64,000 bases of DNA from Hafnia alvei (GCF_964063325.1 NZ_OZ061315.1:930001-994000); one strand, 5' to 3'. Shown: positions 54,466 through 63,640, counted from the first letter of the stretch. Notes: generated by a model from the sequence alone, not told the origin. Numbers and translations: made by a program.

Positions 54466-54717
54466 TTATATTTCATTTGGATTGCTCTGTTCGTTATCTA
54501 AAATTTTTAAAACACCACACATACCAAAATCCCCATTTTCACATCTCTCTTTAGCTTCATTAGTAAGAAGATCATGGAATATCACAATATCACCGATAAA
54601 TGAAAGTTTACCAATTTTCCCAAGAAATTCTGTCCATTTGGCCAATGATTTTTTTGATAAAGAACATATTTCTTTACCTGTCGACTTATCGAATATTTTC
54701 CCATTCTTATCAATCAC
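54466..54717 (-). pseudogene. Toxin tip of the displaced Rhs module, out of frame with its core
   Basis: The 83 codons starting at an in-frame ATG continue a longer frame that reaches back to about 54795. Read with one extra A, the upstream core runs on as ...LDGKKIQVHNNDVDPWPSKP then HGHIYDENQ into this tip. The separation is a single-base shortfall in a run of seven A residues (54789-54795 on the complementary strand). The tip has a KSTGKEICSLSKKSL stretch and no toxin motif I can name. It is unlikely to be a gene of its own, since no ribosome-binding site precedes the ATG. Confidence 0.65.
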
Positions 54718-55796
54718 TTGATTTTCATCGTAAATATGTCCATGCGGCTTGCTTGGCCAAGGATCAACATCATTGTTATGTACCTGTATTTTTTTCCATC
54801 CAGTTTAGTTGATGCTAAACCCAATGGATCTATAAATTGAAGAGAACTTAAAGGGTAAACATAAAAGTTTAACCCACCCCTCAACCCAATCGGATCCTGA
54901 GTAATATACCGCCCTATCGTCGGATCGTAATAGCGATGGCGGTTGTAGTGCAGGCCTGATTCTTCATCGTATTGCTGCCCCTGCATTCGTATTGGCTGAT
55001 GTAGCTGATGCGGGTTTTCTTCACTGAGCGCATTGCCCCAGGCGTCCAGCGTGATGGACCAGTCGATATCGCCGTTGAGGTTGATGAGCTGCTGCGGTGT
55101 GCCGAGGTGGTTGCAGTCATACAGCTGGGCGGCGTAGGGCGTATCCGGCAGCGGGTCGAGCAGGGTTTTCAGATATTCCGGGCTGAGCTGTACCTGATTG
55201 AGCCACGCATGCTGTTCTTCGCTGAGGCGGTTGTCGCGTAGCGCCTGCTCGATGTGGTGCAGGGTTTGCTTGAAATCGGGCGGCAGCGTGATACCCACTT
55301 CCTGCTCGAGTTTGTCGGCCAGCGGGGTGATTGTGGGCGGCTTATCGCCTTCAAACCGCAACAGGGGCACAAAGCTGTGGGGCAAATAGACCGTGTGGAT
55401 GCGGGTGCCATCGCGCTCGGTGAGCACCAGTTTGTCGCCGTCCCAGCCGAACCAGCTGATGTGCTTGGGCTGGTCGTGCTGCATGACCTGTTTACCGATG
55501 CGCCGCCCCAGCGGGTCGTAGCAGTAGCGGCCGCCGCGCAGGGCTTCACCGTCTTGCGCGCAGAGGTAGCTGACGAGCCGATGACTGCGGTCGTAGCGGT
55601 AGTGATGGACTTCGCCCGCGTCGCGTTTGCGGGTTTTTTGAGTAAGATTGCCGTGGGCATCGTACTGATAATAAAAGTGCGCATCTTCGCTCAGGCGATT
55701 GCCCGGATGGCGCATGTCGGCCATAAAAGCTTCGTGCATATAGCTGTTGATGAGTCGGTTGCCCGCGAGATTATATCGCCAATAAGTGAATGTCAT
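54714..55796 (-). pseudogene. Displaced ('orphan') Rhs core fragment
   Basis: A 360-codon frame that begins abruptly within the Rhs core at NLAGNRLIN and runs through RHS/YD repeats to the core-tip boundary (DPIGLRGG, then FIDPLGLAS). About 330 residues are nearly identical to the end of the full-length Rhs core at 56844-60383. After LDGKK the frame shifts and ends in a short unrelated tail (stop at 54714). The missing N-terminus and PAAR mean it cannot be delivered by itself. It is the typical silent tip that can recombine onto the main gene. Confidence 0.85.
54877..55766 (-). repeat. 890-bp direct repeat within Rhs cores, copy 1
   Basis: Colinear without gaps to 56851-57740 (constant offset of 1974 bp at both ends), with scattered substitutions. 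This is the shared 3' core through which tips can be exchanged by homologous recombination. Confidence 0.85.
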
Positions 55797-55861
55797 ATTG
55801 TCTCATCTGTTGTGCTGCGAGATAACTACCCATAACCTACAGCAATCAATACTTATAGATT

Positions 55862-56326
55862 CTAATCATTCATAGTAATGAAACTAATGTTTTTATTTAT
55901 CCATTTCAGAATTTTATTGTCGGTGAAATAATATTTTTCACCGTTGATTTCGCCATATGAACCAGTGCCATCAAAATAAACTGAGCATACTATGTTTTTG
56001 TTATCAAATAAAAGTATACTCCATCTAAGGTCTCCATTGAATGTGCTCTTTTTTATTCTGGTTTTATTGACTGAACTAGTTATTTTAAAACCATAAGGTG
56101 TATCGAAAAAATTTCGAATGGTTACTTTATAACTGTACATTTGTTCTAGGCTATCTGGGGTTACGTTAGATCTGGTTAGTATATACGATGGCATATGTTT
56201 AATTTCTATGGTGTCGATTACTCCATTTTTAAAGCATTGCAATGTCTCTATTAATGTACCATCGATAGCATTTTTTGCATAGGATTGAGAGGATACAAAA
56301 AATATTAATATTAAAAATAGTTTCAT
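55862..56326 (-). CDS. Candidate immunity protein with a signal peptide
   Basis: A 154-residue protein whose first 17 residues (MKLFLILIFFVSSQSYA) form a clear signal peptide with an A-x-A-like cut site, so it should be periplasmic. The mature part is beta-rich with no family I recognise (TPYGFKITSSVNKTR, CSVYFDGTGSYGEING). It starts 8 bp after the toxin tip of the main Rhs gene, the normal immunity position. If it is the immunity protein, the toxin would have to be met in the periplasm. The ribosome-binding site is weak (TGAGAA). Confidence 0.65.
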   Translation of the reverse strand: MKLFLILIFFVSSQSYAKNAIDGTLIETLQCFKNGVIDTIEIKHMPSYILTRSNVTPDSLEQMYSYKVTIRNFFDTPYGFKITSSVNKTRIKKSTFNGDLRWSILLFDNKNIVCSVYFDGTGSYGEINGEKYYFTDNKILKWINKNISFITMND

Positions 56327-56334
56327 GATATTTC

Positions 56335-56847
56335 TCAGTGAGATATTGGGCTGGGGACGGAATAATCAGTTCCAAAATGATCTGTTCTTATTCCCTCATC
56401 TAAAGTTTTAGCCGCTGTGCTTTCTGGGCCTGTAATGACTCTATACTCTTCTTTGTTTTCATAATTGCTCATTTTGCTATTTATTCTTTTGTAATAATCA
56501 TCTATATTTCCAAACATATACTCGTGAGCATGTGCTATTTCGTGCCCGAGGCCCAAGGCAGGAGATTGTTTTTTACCATTGGAACATAATAAGGCTGCAT
56601 GTGGGTTCCAATGAATTTTCATCACCATACTATTAAAGTTATCGCCATTGGTACTATTCGTATTAGTATCGACTCCTAGTGAATATTTATATTTTTCTAT
56701 TTCATTAATCATTTTCGCCATCCCTGGATCTTTTTTCAGATACGTAATTGCTGTATCAAAATCTGTTCTATCTCCAGTGACACTGAACTTTAACCCCAAT
56801 GGATCTATAAATTGCAACGGGTTCACAGGATAGGAATAAAAACTCAT
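56335..56847 (-). CDS. Rhs C-terminal toxin tip with a zinc-peptidase motif, separated from its core by a frameshift
   Basis: A 170-residue frame that begins MSFYSYPVNPLQFIDPLGL, the standard end of an Rhs core, and continues into a variable tip. The tip has HEIAH (102-106) followed by AHE, the zinc-binding motif of metallopeptidases, and later RVITGPES and EGIRTDHFGT, recalling the M91/NleD-type effector group. One more G in the G6 run (56849-56854 complement) would join it in frame to the core. As it stands, its ATG overlaps the core stop (ATGA) and GAGG of the G-run lies 5 bases upstream, so separate, coupled translation is possible. Confidence 0.75.
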   Translation of the reverse strand: MSFYSYPVNPLQFIDPLGLKFSVTGDRTDFDTAITYLKKDPGMAKMINEIEKYKYSLGVDTNTNSTNGDNFNSMVMKIHWNPHAALLCSNGKKQSPALGLGHEIAHAHEYMFGNIDDYYKRINSKMSNYENKEEYRVITGPESTAAKTLDEGIRTDHFGTDYSVPSPISH

Positions 56848-59800
56848 TCCCCCCTCAACCCAATAGGATCCTGAGTAATATACCGCCCTATCGTCGGATC
56901 GTAATAGCGATGGCGGTTGTAGTGCAGGCCGGATTCTTCATCGTATTGCTGCCCCTGCATTCTGATTGGCTGGTGCAGCTGATGCGGGTTTTCTTCACTG
57001 AGCGCATTGCCCCAGGCGTCCAGCGTGATGGACCAGTCGATATCGCCGTTGAGGTTGATGAGCTGTTGTGGCGTGCCGAGGTGGTTGCAGTCGTACAGCT
57101 GGGCGGCGTAGGGCGTATCCGGCAGCGGGTCGATTAGGGTGGCCAGATATTCCGGGCTGAGCTGAACCTGATTGAGCCACGCGTGCTGTTCTTCGCTGAG
57201 GCGGTTGTCGCGTAGCGCCTGCTCGATGTGGTGCAGGGTTTGCTTGAAATCGGGCGGCAGGGTAATACCCACTTCCTGCTCGAGTTTGTCGGCCAGCGGG
57301 GTAATTGTGGGCGGCTTATCGCCTTCAAAACGCAGCAGGGGCACAAAGCTGTGGGGCAAATAGACCGTGTGAATGCGGGTGCCATCGCGTTCGGTGAGCA
57401 CCAGTTTGTCGCCGTCCCAGCCGAACCAGCTGATGTGCTTGGGTTGGTTGCGCTGCATGACCTGTTTACCGATGCGTCGCCCTAACGGGTCGTAGCAGTA
57501 GCGGCCGCCGCGCAGGGGTTCACCGTCTTGCGCGCAGAGGTAGCTGACGAGCCGATGGCTGCGGTCGTAGCGGTAGTGATGGACTTCGCCCGCGTCGCGT
57601 TTGCGGGTTTTTTGGCTGAGGTTGCCGTACTGGTCATACTGATAATAATAATGCGCATCTTCGCTCAGGCGATTACCCGGATGGCGCATGTCGGCCATAA
57701 AAGCTTCGGGCATGTAGCGGTTGATGAGTCGGTTGCCCGCAAGGTCAAGGTGGTAGTCTGCGCCGCGGTGGGCGCTGCGTTCATGGATGAGGCGGCCGGC
57801 GGCGTCATATTCATAATGCTGGGATGAGAATGGGCTGACGATATCGCTCAGCTGGCCACGCGGCGTATTGCGGTATTCCTGTGCGCGCGGGTCGGCGTTG
57901 GGGGTACTGAGCGTGAGGCTGTGCAGGCGTCCGACCTCGGTATAGCCCGTTTCCAACACGCTCTCGCCAAAGCGGCGCTGAGTCTCTCGGTGTAAGGTAT
58001 CGCGGTCGAACTCCAGTAGGCTGTGTTCGCCGAGCGCCACGCCGAGCAGATGACCGGGGCCGTAGGTGTGCCAGTGCAGGGTAGGTAGGCCATCGGGCGT
58101 GGTGAACAGCAGGGCGCTGTTGGCATCATAACGATGCTGGATGCGGTGTTGCCACAACACGCTGCCGTCGGGCGCGCGGACAATCTGCTGCTCTTGGTTA
58201 ATTTGCCCAGACAGGTTGCGTTCAAACAACATGCTGACGGGGTAGCCTTCGCTGACGTGATGCGCGGCTATTAGCTGGCCGTCGAGGTTATATTCCCAAC
58301 GCGTTATCTCGCTTTCTGTATTTTCTGTATCGTGACTCACTGCGTGGGTGCGACTCACCAATCGACCCAAAATATCATGCTGCCACTGGGTTATCAGGCC
58401 GGCATCGTCGCTTTCTATTAATTCCCCAGCCGCGTTGTAGCGATAGCGCTGAACCCGTCCGTCAAAGCCCACTTCTTCCACCAATCTGTCCATCGCGTCA
58501 TAGGTAAAACGCATCTGGGCATCATTTTCATTAGTGAGCGCAATCAGTCGGTCGGCGGCGTCATAGGTAAACTGCTGGGTGGCACCGCCGTGGGTGCGCG
58601 TGAGCAAACGGCCGTTGTCATCGTAGGTCATCACGGTTTGGCTGCCGTCGGGCTCGGTCAGCGTGATTAAATCACCCGCGGGATTGTAGTGATACTGGGT
58701 GCGTTCACCGGTGCTATTTTCCGTGCTTATCAGGCGGCCACGAGCGTCGTATGCATAACGTAAGGTGAGGGCTGCGGGGCGGCAAATCTCACGGCGCTGC
58801 CCCCAGCGGTCATAGCGGTATTCGGTGGTGTTGCCCGAGCAGTCGGTGTAGCGGGCCAGCTGGCCGCTGCGCGTCCACGTCAGGCGTTTCTCTCCGCCGC
58901 CCGCATCGGTGATGGCACAGGGCTGTGAGCTGCTGTCATCGGCATAGGCATAGCGCACGGTGCGGTTAAGGGCATCACTTTCTGCGGTCAGGCGGCCAAG
59001 CGCGTCATAGCTGCGCGTGAGGCGACGGTCATCGGGCAGTATCGTTTGAGTCAGTAAACCGTGGAGATTATAGCCAAAGCGGGTGCGGTCGGGGGCGACG
59101 ATGCTGGTGAGCTGACTGGTGGTAATATCGTGGGTGAACGCCGTTTTTCGCCCCAGCGCATCGGTTTGCGCCATCAACAGATAACCCGCCACCTCGTTGT
59201 GGCTTTCGCTGCCGTCGGCGTAGGTGCGCTTCACCACCCGTTTAAGGCCTTTTTCACCGGTGTAATAGTAGGTTTCACGACGACCTAGGCTGTCGGTCAC
59301 CGTGGTGCTATCTGCCGCGTAATCGAACTGATAATCCAGCCCGTTGGGGTTGCTTTGGGTCACGGCGCGGCCCTGTGCATCGTAGGTATAGCGGCTGACG
59401 GGGCGACCCAGATAGCGATGGGCGGTCATGCGTCCGAGTAAATCGGGATGATAGGCGAACTGGCGAATGGCCTGCCCGCTGCGGTCATACACGGTTTGTA
59501 GTTCACCGCGCGGGGTGTATTCATAACGCACCAGCGGCTCAGCGGGCACATCGGGAAAGTCAGGGTCATGCACCAAATACACCGCCGACAGGCGAACGCC
59601 GTTGTCACGTCCCCAGCCGCCGCGCTGCGTACAGACCGCCTCGGCGATATGCTGGTGCTCAAGCCGATAACGCCGCCCCACGCTGTCCTCAACCTCGGTG
59701 ATGACGCCGGTGCCATCATAAAAGTACTGTAATTCCTGCCCAAAACGGTCACGCATGCCGCGCAAAAAACGCCGCGCGGATAAGGGGGCAGGGAGTGTGG

Positions 59801-60383
59801 TGTGGCCTTCGTCTTCCGAAATACCGAGCACCCACCACGGGCCGAGAGCATCGGCGGTACTCAAGTACAGGTGTGAATTTAACCGCCACGATTCGGGTAG
59901 GGTGTGCCAAAGCATCGCCAGCGGGTGGTTTTTGTCGCGTTCCAGCAGGCCGCCGCGCACCAGCCACAGGGATTCGCTGCGGCTGAAATGCGCCTCACCA
60001 ACGGCGAGCGTGTTGAAATGCAGGCTGCGCCCGCCGTTGTCGTTGAGGATAAGGCCGGCTTTGGTCACCAGCAGGCTGACGCCGCTGGGCAATTGCCAGC
60101 CGGGGCCGAGCAGTCCGACAGGCGCAGGGGTATCGGTTTGGTAGCTGCTGTAGCTGCGAGACAGAATGAAGGGCACGGCGGCCGGTAAGGCAACGTCGGT
60201 TTCGGCGGAGAGGACTTTGGCGCCCAATAACGGGTTGACGGGCTTACCGACTTTTTGTCCATTGGGACAGGTCGAACAGGCCACGCCGCTGGGCGCGCCG
60301 ATCAACACGCCTAACGAGCCCTGCGTGATAGGGCCGCCGATTGTAGTTTCGTCTGTTTGACGCGCTGCGGGTAATCCTGCCAT
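56844..60383 (-). CDS. Rhs protein: PAAR-containing N-terminus and full YD-repeat core
   Basis: A 1179-residue polymorphic-toxin carrier. The N-terminus has a literal PAAR at residues 5-8 and a PAAR-like spike region (to about 60), then NPLLGAKVLSAETD, the usual start of the Rhs shell. Many RHS/YD repeats follow (for example YDALGRLTAESDALN, YDAMDRLVEEVGFDG), and the core ends DPIGLRGE. A complete protein would continue GG-x-F-Y..., so this chain ends prematurely at a one-base loss in a G-run and lacks its toxin tip. PAAR-bearing Rhs proteins are normally loaded on a type VI secretion spike; no T6SS gene is in this window. Inserted between pbpC and ndk, which are adjacent in E. coli. Confidence 0.92.
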   Translation of the reverse strand: MAGLPAARQTDETTIGGPITQGSLGVLIGAPSGVACSTCPNGQKVGKPVNPLLGAKVLSAETDVALPAAVPFILSRSYSSYQTDTPAPVGLLGPGWQLPSGVSLLVTKAGLILNDNGGRSLHFNTLAVGEAHFSRSESLWLVRGGLLERDKNHPLAMLWHTLPESWRLNSHLYLSTADALGPWWVLGISEDEGHTTLPAPLSARRFLRGMRDRFGQELQYFYDGTGVITEVEDSVGRRYRLEHQHIAEAVCTQRGGWGRDNGVRLSAVYLVHDPDFPDVPAEPLVRYEYTPRGELQTVYDRSGQAIRQFAYHPDLLGRMTAHRYLGRPVSRYTYDAQGRAVTQSNPNGLDYQFDYAADSTTVTDSLGRRETYYYTGEKGLKRVVKRTYADGSESHNEVAGYLLMAQTDALGRKTAFTHDITTSQLTSIVAPDRTRFGYNLHGLLTQTILPDDRRLTRSYDALGRLTAESDALNRTVRYAYADDSSSQPCAITDAGGGEKRLTWTRSGQLARYTDCSGNTTEYRYDRWGQRREICRPAALTLRYAYDARGRLISTENSTGERTQYHYNPAGDLITLTEPDGSQTVMTYDDNGRLLTRTHGGATQQFTYDAADRLIALTNENDAQMRFTYDAMDRLVEEVGFDGRVQRYRYNAAGELIESDDAGLITQWQHDILGRLVSRTHAVSHDTENTESEITRWEYNLDGQLIAAHHVSEGYPVSMLFERNLSGQINQEQQIVRAPDGSVLWQHRIQHRYDANSALLFTTPDGLPTLHWHTYGPGHLLGVALGEHSLLEFDRDTLHRETQRRFGESVLETGYTEVGRLHSLTLSTPNADPRAQEYRNTPRGQLSDIVSPFSSQHYEYDAAGRLIHERSAHRGADYHLDLAGNRLINRYMPEAFMADMRHPGNRLSEDAHYYYQYDQYGNLSQKTRKRDAGEVHHYRYDRSHRLVSYLCAQDGEPLRGGRYCYDPLGRRIGKQVMQRNQPKHISWFGWDGDKLVLTERDGTRIHTVYLPHSFVPLLRFEGDKPPTITPLADKLEQEVGITLPPDFKQTLHHIEQALRDNRLSEEQHAWLNQVQLSPEYLATLIDPLPDTPYAAQLYDCNHLGTPQQLINLNGDIDWSITLDAWGNALSEENPHQLHQPIRMQGQQYDEESGLHYNRHRYYDPTIGRYITQDPIGLRGE
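56851..57740 (-). repeat. 890-bp direct repeat within Rhs cores, copy 2
   Basis: Partner of 54877-55766 in the same orientation. A crossover between the two would delete the metallopeptidase tip and its immunity gene (about 1.97 kb) and attach the displaced tip to the full core. Confidence 0.85.
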
Positions 60384-60811
60384 CGCACTTATCCCTGTAC
60401 GTAATATTCACACCGAGTGTGCTTATCTATGCCACGGGCTGAGGGATTGTTAAATGGCGTTTGATTTATGAATTAATTAAGGGAAAATTAAGTGTTTTAT
60501 CCTTTAGTCTGGCTACATCTGAAAGATGTGCTTTAAATCAAAAAAGTAATATTTCCTTAACATTTTTATCTCATTTCAATAGGCAAATATTAGCCGCCCA
60601 TCTATAATCGGCGGCGATTCATAGCCGGGGTTCGGCTTTTGAGGTGTGAAATAAGAGAATAATCCTTTCATTCAAATGGTTAGTGCTCTAAAAATATTCC
60701 ATCTGCCTCTTACTGCTCGTAAACTCATAAAAAGTATCCCTAGAATCATTGGTGTTATGCCAAGGTCCAGCGGAAATAACGGCTCTCATTGGAAGTTAGA
60801 CAGAGGTTTAA
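60384..60811. other. Intergenic region between the Rhs gene and ndk
   Basis: 428 bp of mostly A/T-rich sequence without a convincing gene. It must hold the Rhs and ndk promoters. A GCCGCCC...GGCGGCG inverted repeat near 60594-60618 is the only structure I can point to. A 61-codon frame at 60676 has no support. Confidence 0.5.
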
Positions 60812-61243
60812 ATGACAGTAGAACGTACCTTCTCCATCGTAAAACCGAATGCGGTGGCTAAAAATGTTATCGGCGCTATTTATTCTCGCTTTGAAGCAGC
60901 TGGCCTGAAAATTGTTGCGGCAAAAATGGTTCATCTGACTCGTGAACAGGCTGAAGGTTTCTATGCCGAACACAAAGGTCGCCCGTTCTTTGACGGTCTG
61001 GTGGATTTCATGACTTCTGGCCCAATCATGGTTCAGGTTCTGGAAGGCAAAGATGCCGTTCGTCGTAATCGTGAAATCATGGGCGCGACCAATCCTGAAA
61101 ATGCTTTAGCTGGCACATTGCGTGCTGACTATGCGGATAGCCTGACTGAAAATGCCGCTCACGGTTCTGATTCATTAGAGTCCGCCGAGCGCGAAATCGC
61201 ATATTTCTTTGCAAACAATGAAGTTTGCCCGCGCACTCGTTAA
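60812..61243 (+). CDS. ndk: Nucleoside diphosphate kinase
   Basis: A 143-residue cytosolic enzyme (same length as E. coli) that moves the terminal phosphate between nucleoside triphosphates and diphosphates. The active-site histidine is in NAAHGSDS, and the N-terminal ERTFSIVKPNAV is intact. AGACAGAGG precedes the ATG. A strong terminator follows. Confidence 0.98.
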   Translation: MTVERTFSIVKPNAVAKNVIGAIYSRFEAAGLKIVAAKMVHLTREQAEGFYAEHKGRPFFDGLVDFMTSGPIMVQVLEGKDAVRRNREIMGATNPENALAGTLRADYADSLTENAAHGSDSLESAEREIAYFFANNEVCPRTR

Positions 61244-61326
61244 TCGATTACGCAAATCGGGAATTGATTCGTTAAGCTAAGCCTAATGGCATAGCATACC
61301 GATGAGAGACCGAGTACAATACCGCG

Positions 61327-61358
61327 CCCTGAGTGATTATCCTCAGGGACTTTTTTTT
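61327..61358 (+). terminator. Terminator of ndk
   Basis: CCCTGAG / CTCAGGG, a 7-bp perfect stem with an 8-base loop, followed by AC and eight T residues. Confidence 0.85.
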
Positions 61359-61528
61359 AAGCACATTGCTAACCGCTTTATTTAATAAGTGTTTTTAATG
61401 TGTTGTACCGAGCAAGACTGAATCAGATGCAAACTGGGTTTGTATCCGTCGCCAACAGGCACTACGCTTGTCGGGTTAGTCACTTTAATACCGTGCCGCA
61501 AAGTGTAACAACGAGGCCAGAGTTTAGT

Positions 61529-62800
61529 ATGTCTATAAGCATGTCTGAAGATCCAACAACTACCCCCCATTCATCCAATTCAGATGCTATGTCTGAATCT
61601 ATTGTCGTCGAGTCAAACTTGTCTGAAATTAGCGCACCAGTAAATGCTGCGCAGGTTGATACTGTGCAACCTGCCCCGGCCAATTCGTCGGAAAAAATTA
61701 ACCTTCTCGATCTTGATCGCCAACAACTGCGTGAGTTCTTCGCTAAGTTAGGTGAGAAGCCGTTCCGCGCCGATCAGGTGATGAAATGGATGTATCACTA
61801 TTGCTGCGATAATTTTGATGAGATGACCGACATCAATAAGGTGTTGCGTAACAAACTCAAAGAGATCGCTGAAATTCGCGCACCAGAAGTGGCCGAGGAG
61901 CAACGCTCAACCGATGGCACCATTAAATGGGCGATTCAGGTCGGCGACCAACGTGTAGAAACGGTTTATATCCCAGAAGACGATCGCGCCACGCTGTGTG
62001 TCTCTTCGCAGGTGGGGTGTGCGTTGGAGTGTAAATTCTGTTCTACCGCGCAGCAGGGCTTTAACCGCAATCTGCGCGTATCTGAAATTATCGGTCAGGT
62101 ATGGCGTGCAGCTAAGATTATTGGTGCTCACAAAGTTACCGGCCAACGCCCGATCACCAACGTGGTGATGATGGGGATGGGCGAGCCTTTACTGAACCTG
62201 AATAACGTTGTGCCAGCCATGAATATCATGCTGGACGACTTTGGTTTTGGTCTGTCTAAGCGTCGTGTCACCTTGTCGACATCAGGTGTTGTCCCTGCAT
62301 TGGAAAAACTGGGTGACATGATCGACGTGGCGCTGGCTATCTCTCTGCATGCGCCGACGGATGAAATTCGTAACGAAATTGTGCCTATCAACCGTAAATA
62401 CAATATCGAGACTTTCCTTGGGGCTGTGCGCCGCTACTTAGAGAAATCTAACGCTAATCAAGGACGTGTCACGGTTGAGTACGTGATGTTGGATCATATC
62501 AATGATGGTATGGATCACGCACATCAGTTGGCAGAGTGTCTGAAAGATACCCCATGTAAGATTAACCTGATCCCATGGAACCCGTTCCCTGATGCACCTT
62601 ACGGACGTAGCTCAAACAGCCGCGTAGACCGTTTTTCTAAGGTTCTGATGGAATATGGTTTTACCGTAATTGTGCGTAAAACGCGTGGTGATGACATTGA
62701 TGCGGCCTGTGGACAGTTGGCCGGTGATGTTATTGACCGCACGAAACGCACGATTAAGAAAAAAATGGCCGGTGAACCTATTATGGTTCGCGAGGTCTGA
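61529..62800 (+). CDS. rlmN: RlmN, dual-specificity 23S rRNA/tRNA adenine-C2 methyltransferase
   Basis: A 423-residue radical-SAM enzyme that methylates A2503 of 23S rRNA and A37 of some tRNAs. The 4Fe-4S motif is CALECKFC, the SAM block GMGEPLLNLNN, and the C-terminal catalytic cysteine lies in DAACGQLAGD. The conserved part begins KINLLDLDRQQ. The start is uncertain: E. coli RlmN is 384 residues, and here a Ser/Thr/Val-rich, unconserved extension precedes it. I choose the ATG at 61529; ATGs at 61541 and 61589 are alternatives, and the frame open back to 61400 is less likely. Followed by pilW and rodZ. Confidence 0.95.
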   Translation: MSISMSEDPTTTPHSSNSDAMSESIVVESNLSEISAPVNAAQVDTVQPAPANSSEKINLLDLDRQQLREFFAKLGEKPFRADQVMKWMYHYCCDNFDEMTDINKVLRNKLKEIAEIRAPEVAEEQRSTDGTIKWAIQVGDQRVETVYIPEDDRATLCVSSQVGCALECKFCSTAQQGFNRNLRVSEIIGQVWRAAKIIGAHKVTGQRPITNVVMMGMGEPLLNLNNVVPAMNIMLDDFGFGLSKRRVTLSTSGVVPALEKLGDMIDVALAISLHAPTDEIRNEIVPINRKYNIETFLGAVRRYLEKSNANQGRVTVEYVMLDHINDGMDHAHQLAECLKDTPCKINLIPWNPFPDAPYGRSSNSRVDRFSKVLMEYGFTVIVRKTRGDDIDAACGQLAGDVIDRTKRTIKKKMAGEPIMVREV

Positions 62801-62887
62801 CGCAGAGCGCATGCATATTAGTGATTTCCCTAGCATTGTTGGTCAGATTTTTTGATGATTCAGCGAAAAGGATAACGGGGTAAAGCA

Positions 62888-63640
62888 ATGAAGCTAAAAA
62901 TGGGATGGGTAATAGGACTACTGACGGCGAGTTTGTTGGTGGGCTGTTCAAGCTCTAAACCCGAAGGAGAGCAGATGGCTGCGGCATCGCAAAGCCGGCT
63001 CGAACTTGGCTTGGAATACTTGAATCAGGGCGACTTAAAAGCCGCCCAACAAAATCTGGAGAAGGCACGAGATGCGGCTCCAGATGATTACCGAACCCAG
63101 CTTGGCATGGCGCTTTACCAGCAACGCACGGGCGATAACAATGCTGCGCAGAAAAGTTATCAAAAAGCGATGAATTTAGCGCCACAGAATGGCACTGTGA
63201 TGAATAATTACGGTGCGTTTCTGTGTAGTTTAGGGCAGTATGTAGCGGCACAACAACAGTTTAGTTCAGCTGCAAATCTTCCTGATTACGGTCAGGTTGC
63301 AGATAGCTTCGAAAATGCAGGTTATTGTTTTCTAAAAGCAGGACAGACTGACGAAGCGCGAAAATTATTTAGTCGCGCTTTGAAGAGCGATCCGGATAAG
63401 GGAGTTTCGCTAATTGCGGAAGCTATCCGAGAATTTGACCAAGGGAAGCGCGGAGATGCGCGAGTAATGTTGGATGTTTACAATCATATTCTACCGGCGA
63501 GTGCCAATAGCCTATGGTTACAAATCCGCTTCGCTGCGTTAGATGGGCGCCAAACGAACTTAGAGCGTTATGGCAAACAACTAGCGCGAAATTTTCCACA
63601 ATCTCAACAGTACCAGCAGTTCCTAGCGAATGAATACTGA
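62888..63640 (+). CDS. pilW: PilW/PilF-like TPR lipoprotein
   Basis: A 250-residue outer-membrane lipoprotein with lipobox LLVGC (Cys20) and a chain of TPR repeats (LELGLEYLNQGDLKAA, KSYQKAMNLAPQNG, ENAGYCFLKAGQTDEA). The family (PilF/PilW) helps assemble type IV pilus secretins, and most enterobacteria keep it between rlmN and rodZ even without obvious pilus genes nearby. It overlaps the rodZ start by 11 bases, so the two are translationally coupled. Confidence 0.93.
   Translation: MKLKMGWVIGLLTASLLVGCSSSKPEGEQMAAASQSRLELGLEYLNQGDLKAAQQNLEKARDAAPDDYRTQLGMALYQQRTGDNNAAQKSYQKAMNLAPQNGTVMNNYGAFLCSLGQYVAAQQQFSSAANLPDYGQVADSFENAGYCFLKAGQTDEARKLFSRALKSDPDKGVSLIAEAIREFDQGKRGDARVMLDVYNHILPASANSLWLQIRFAALDGRQTNLERYGKQLARNFPQSQQYQQFLANEY

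Noticed and set aside
55254..55835. 193-codon + strand frame antisense to the displaced Rhs core
   Set aside because: Runs against a conserved YD-repeat sequence and has a near-copy at 57228 for the same reason; it follows codon bias of the opposite strand.
53056..60811. Insertion sequence or phage carrying the Rhs genes
   Set aside because: No transposase, integrase or terminal inverted repeats were found; Rhs loci commonly move by homologous recombination.
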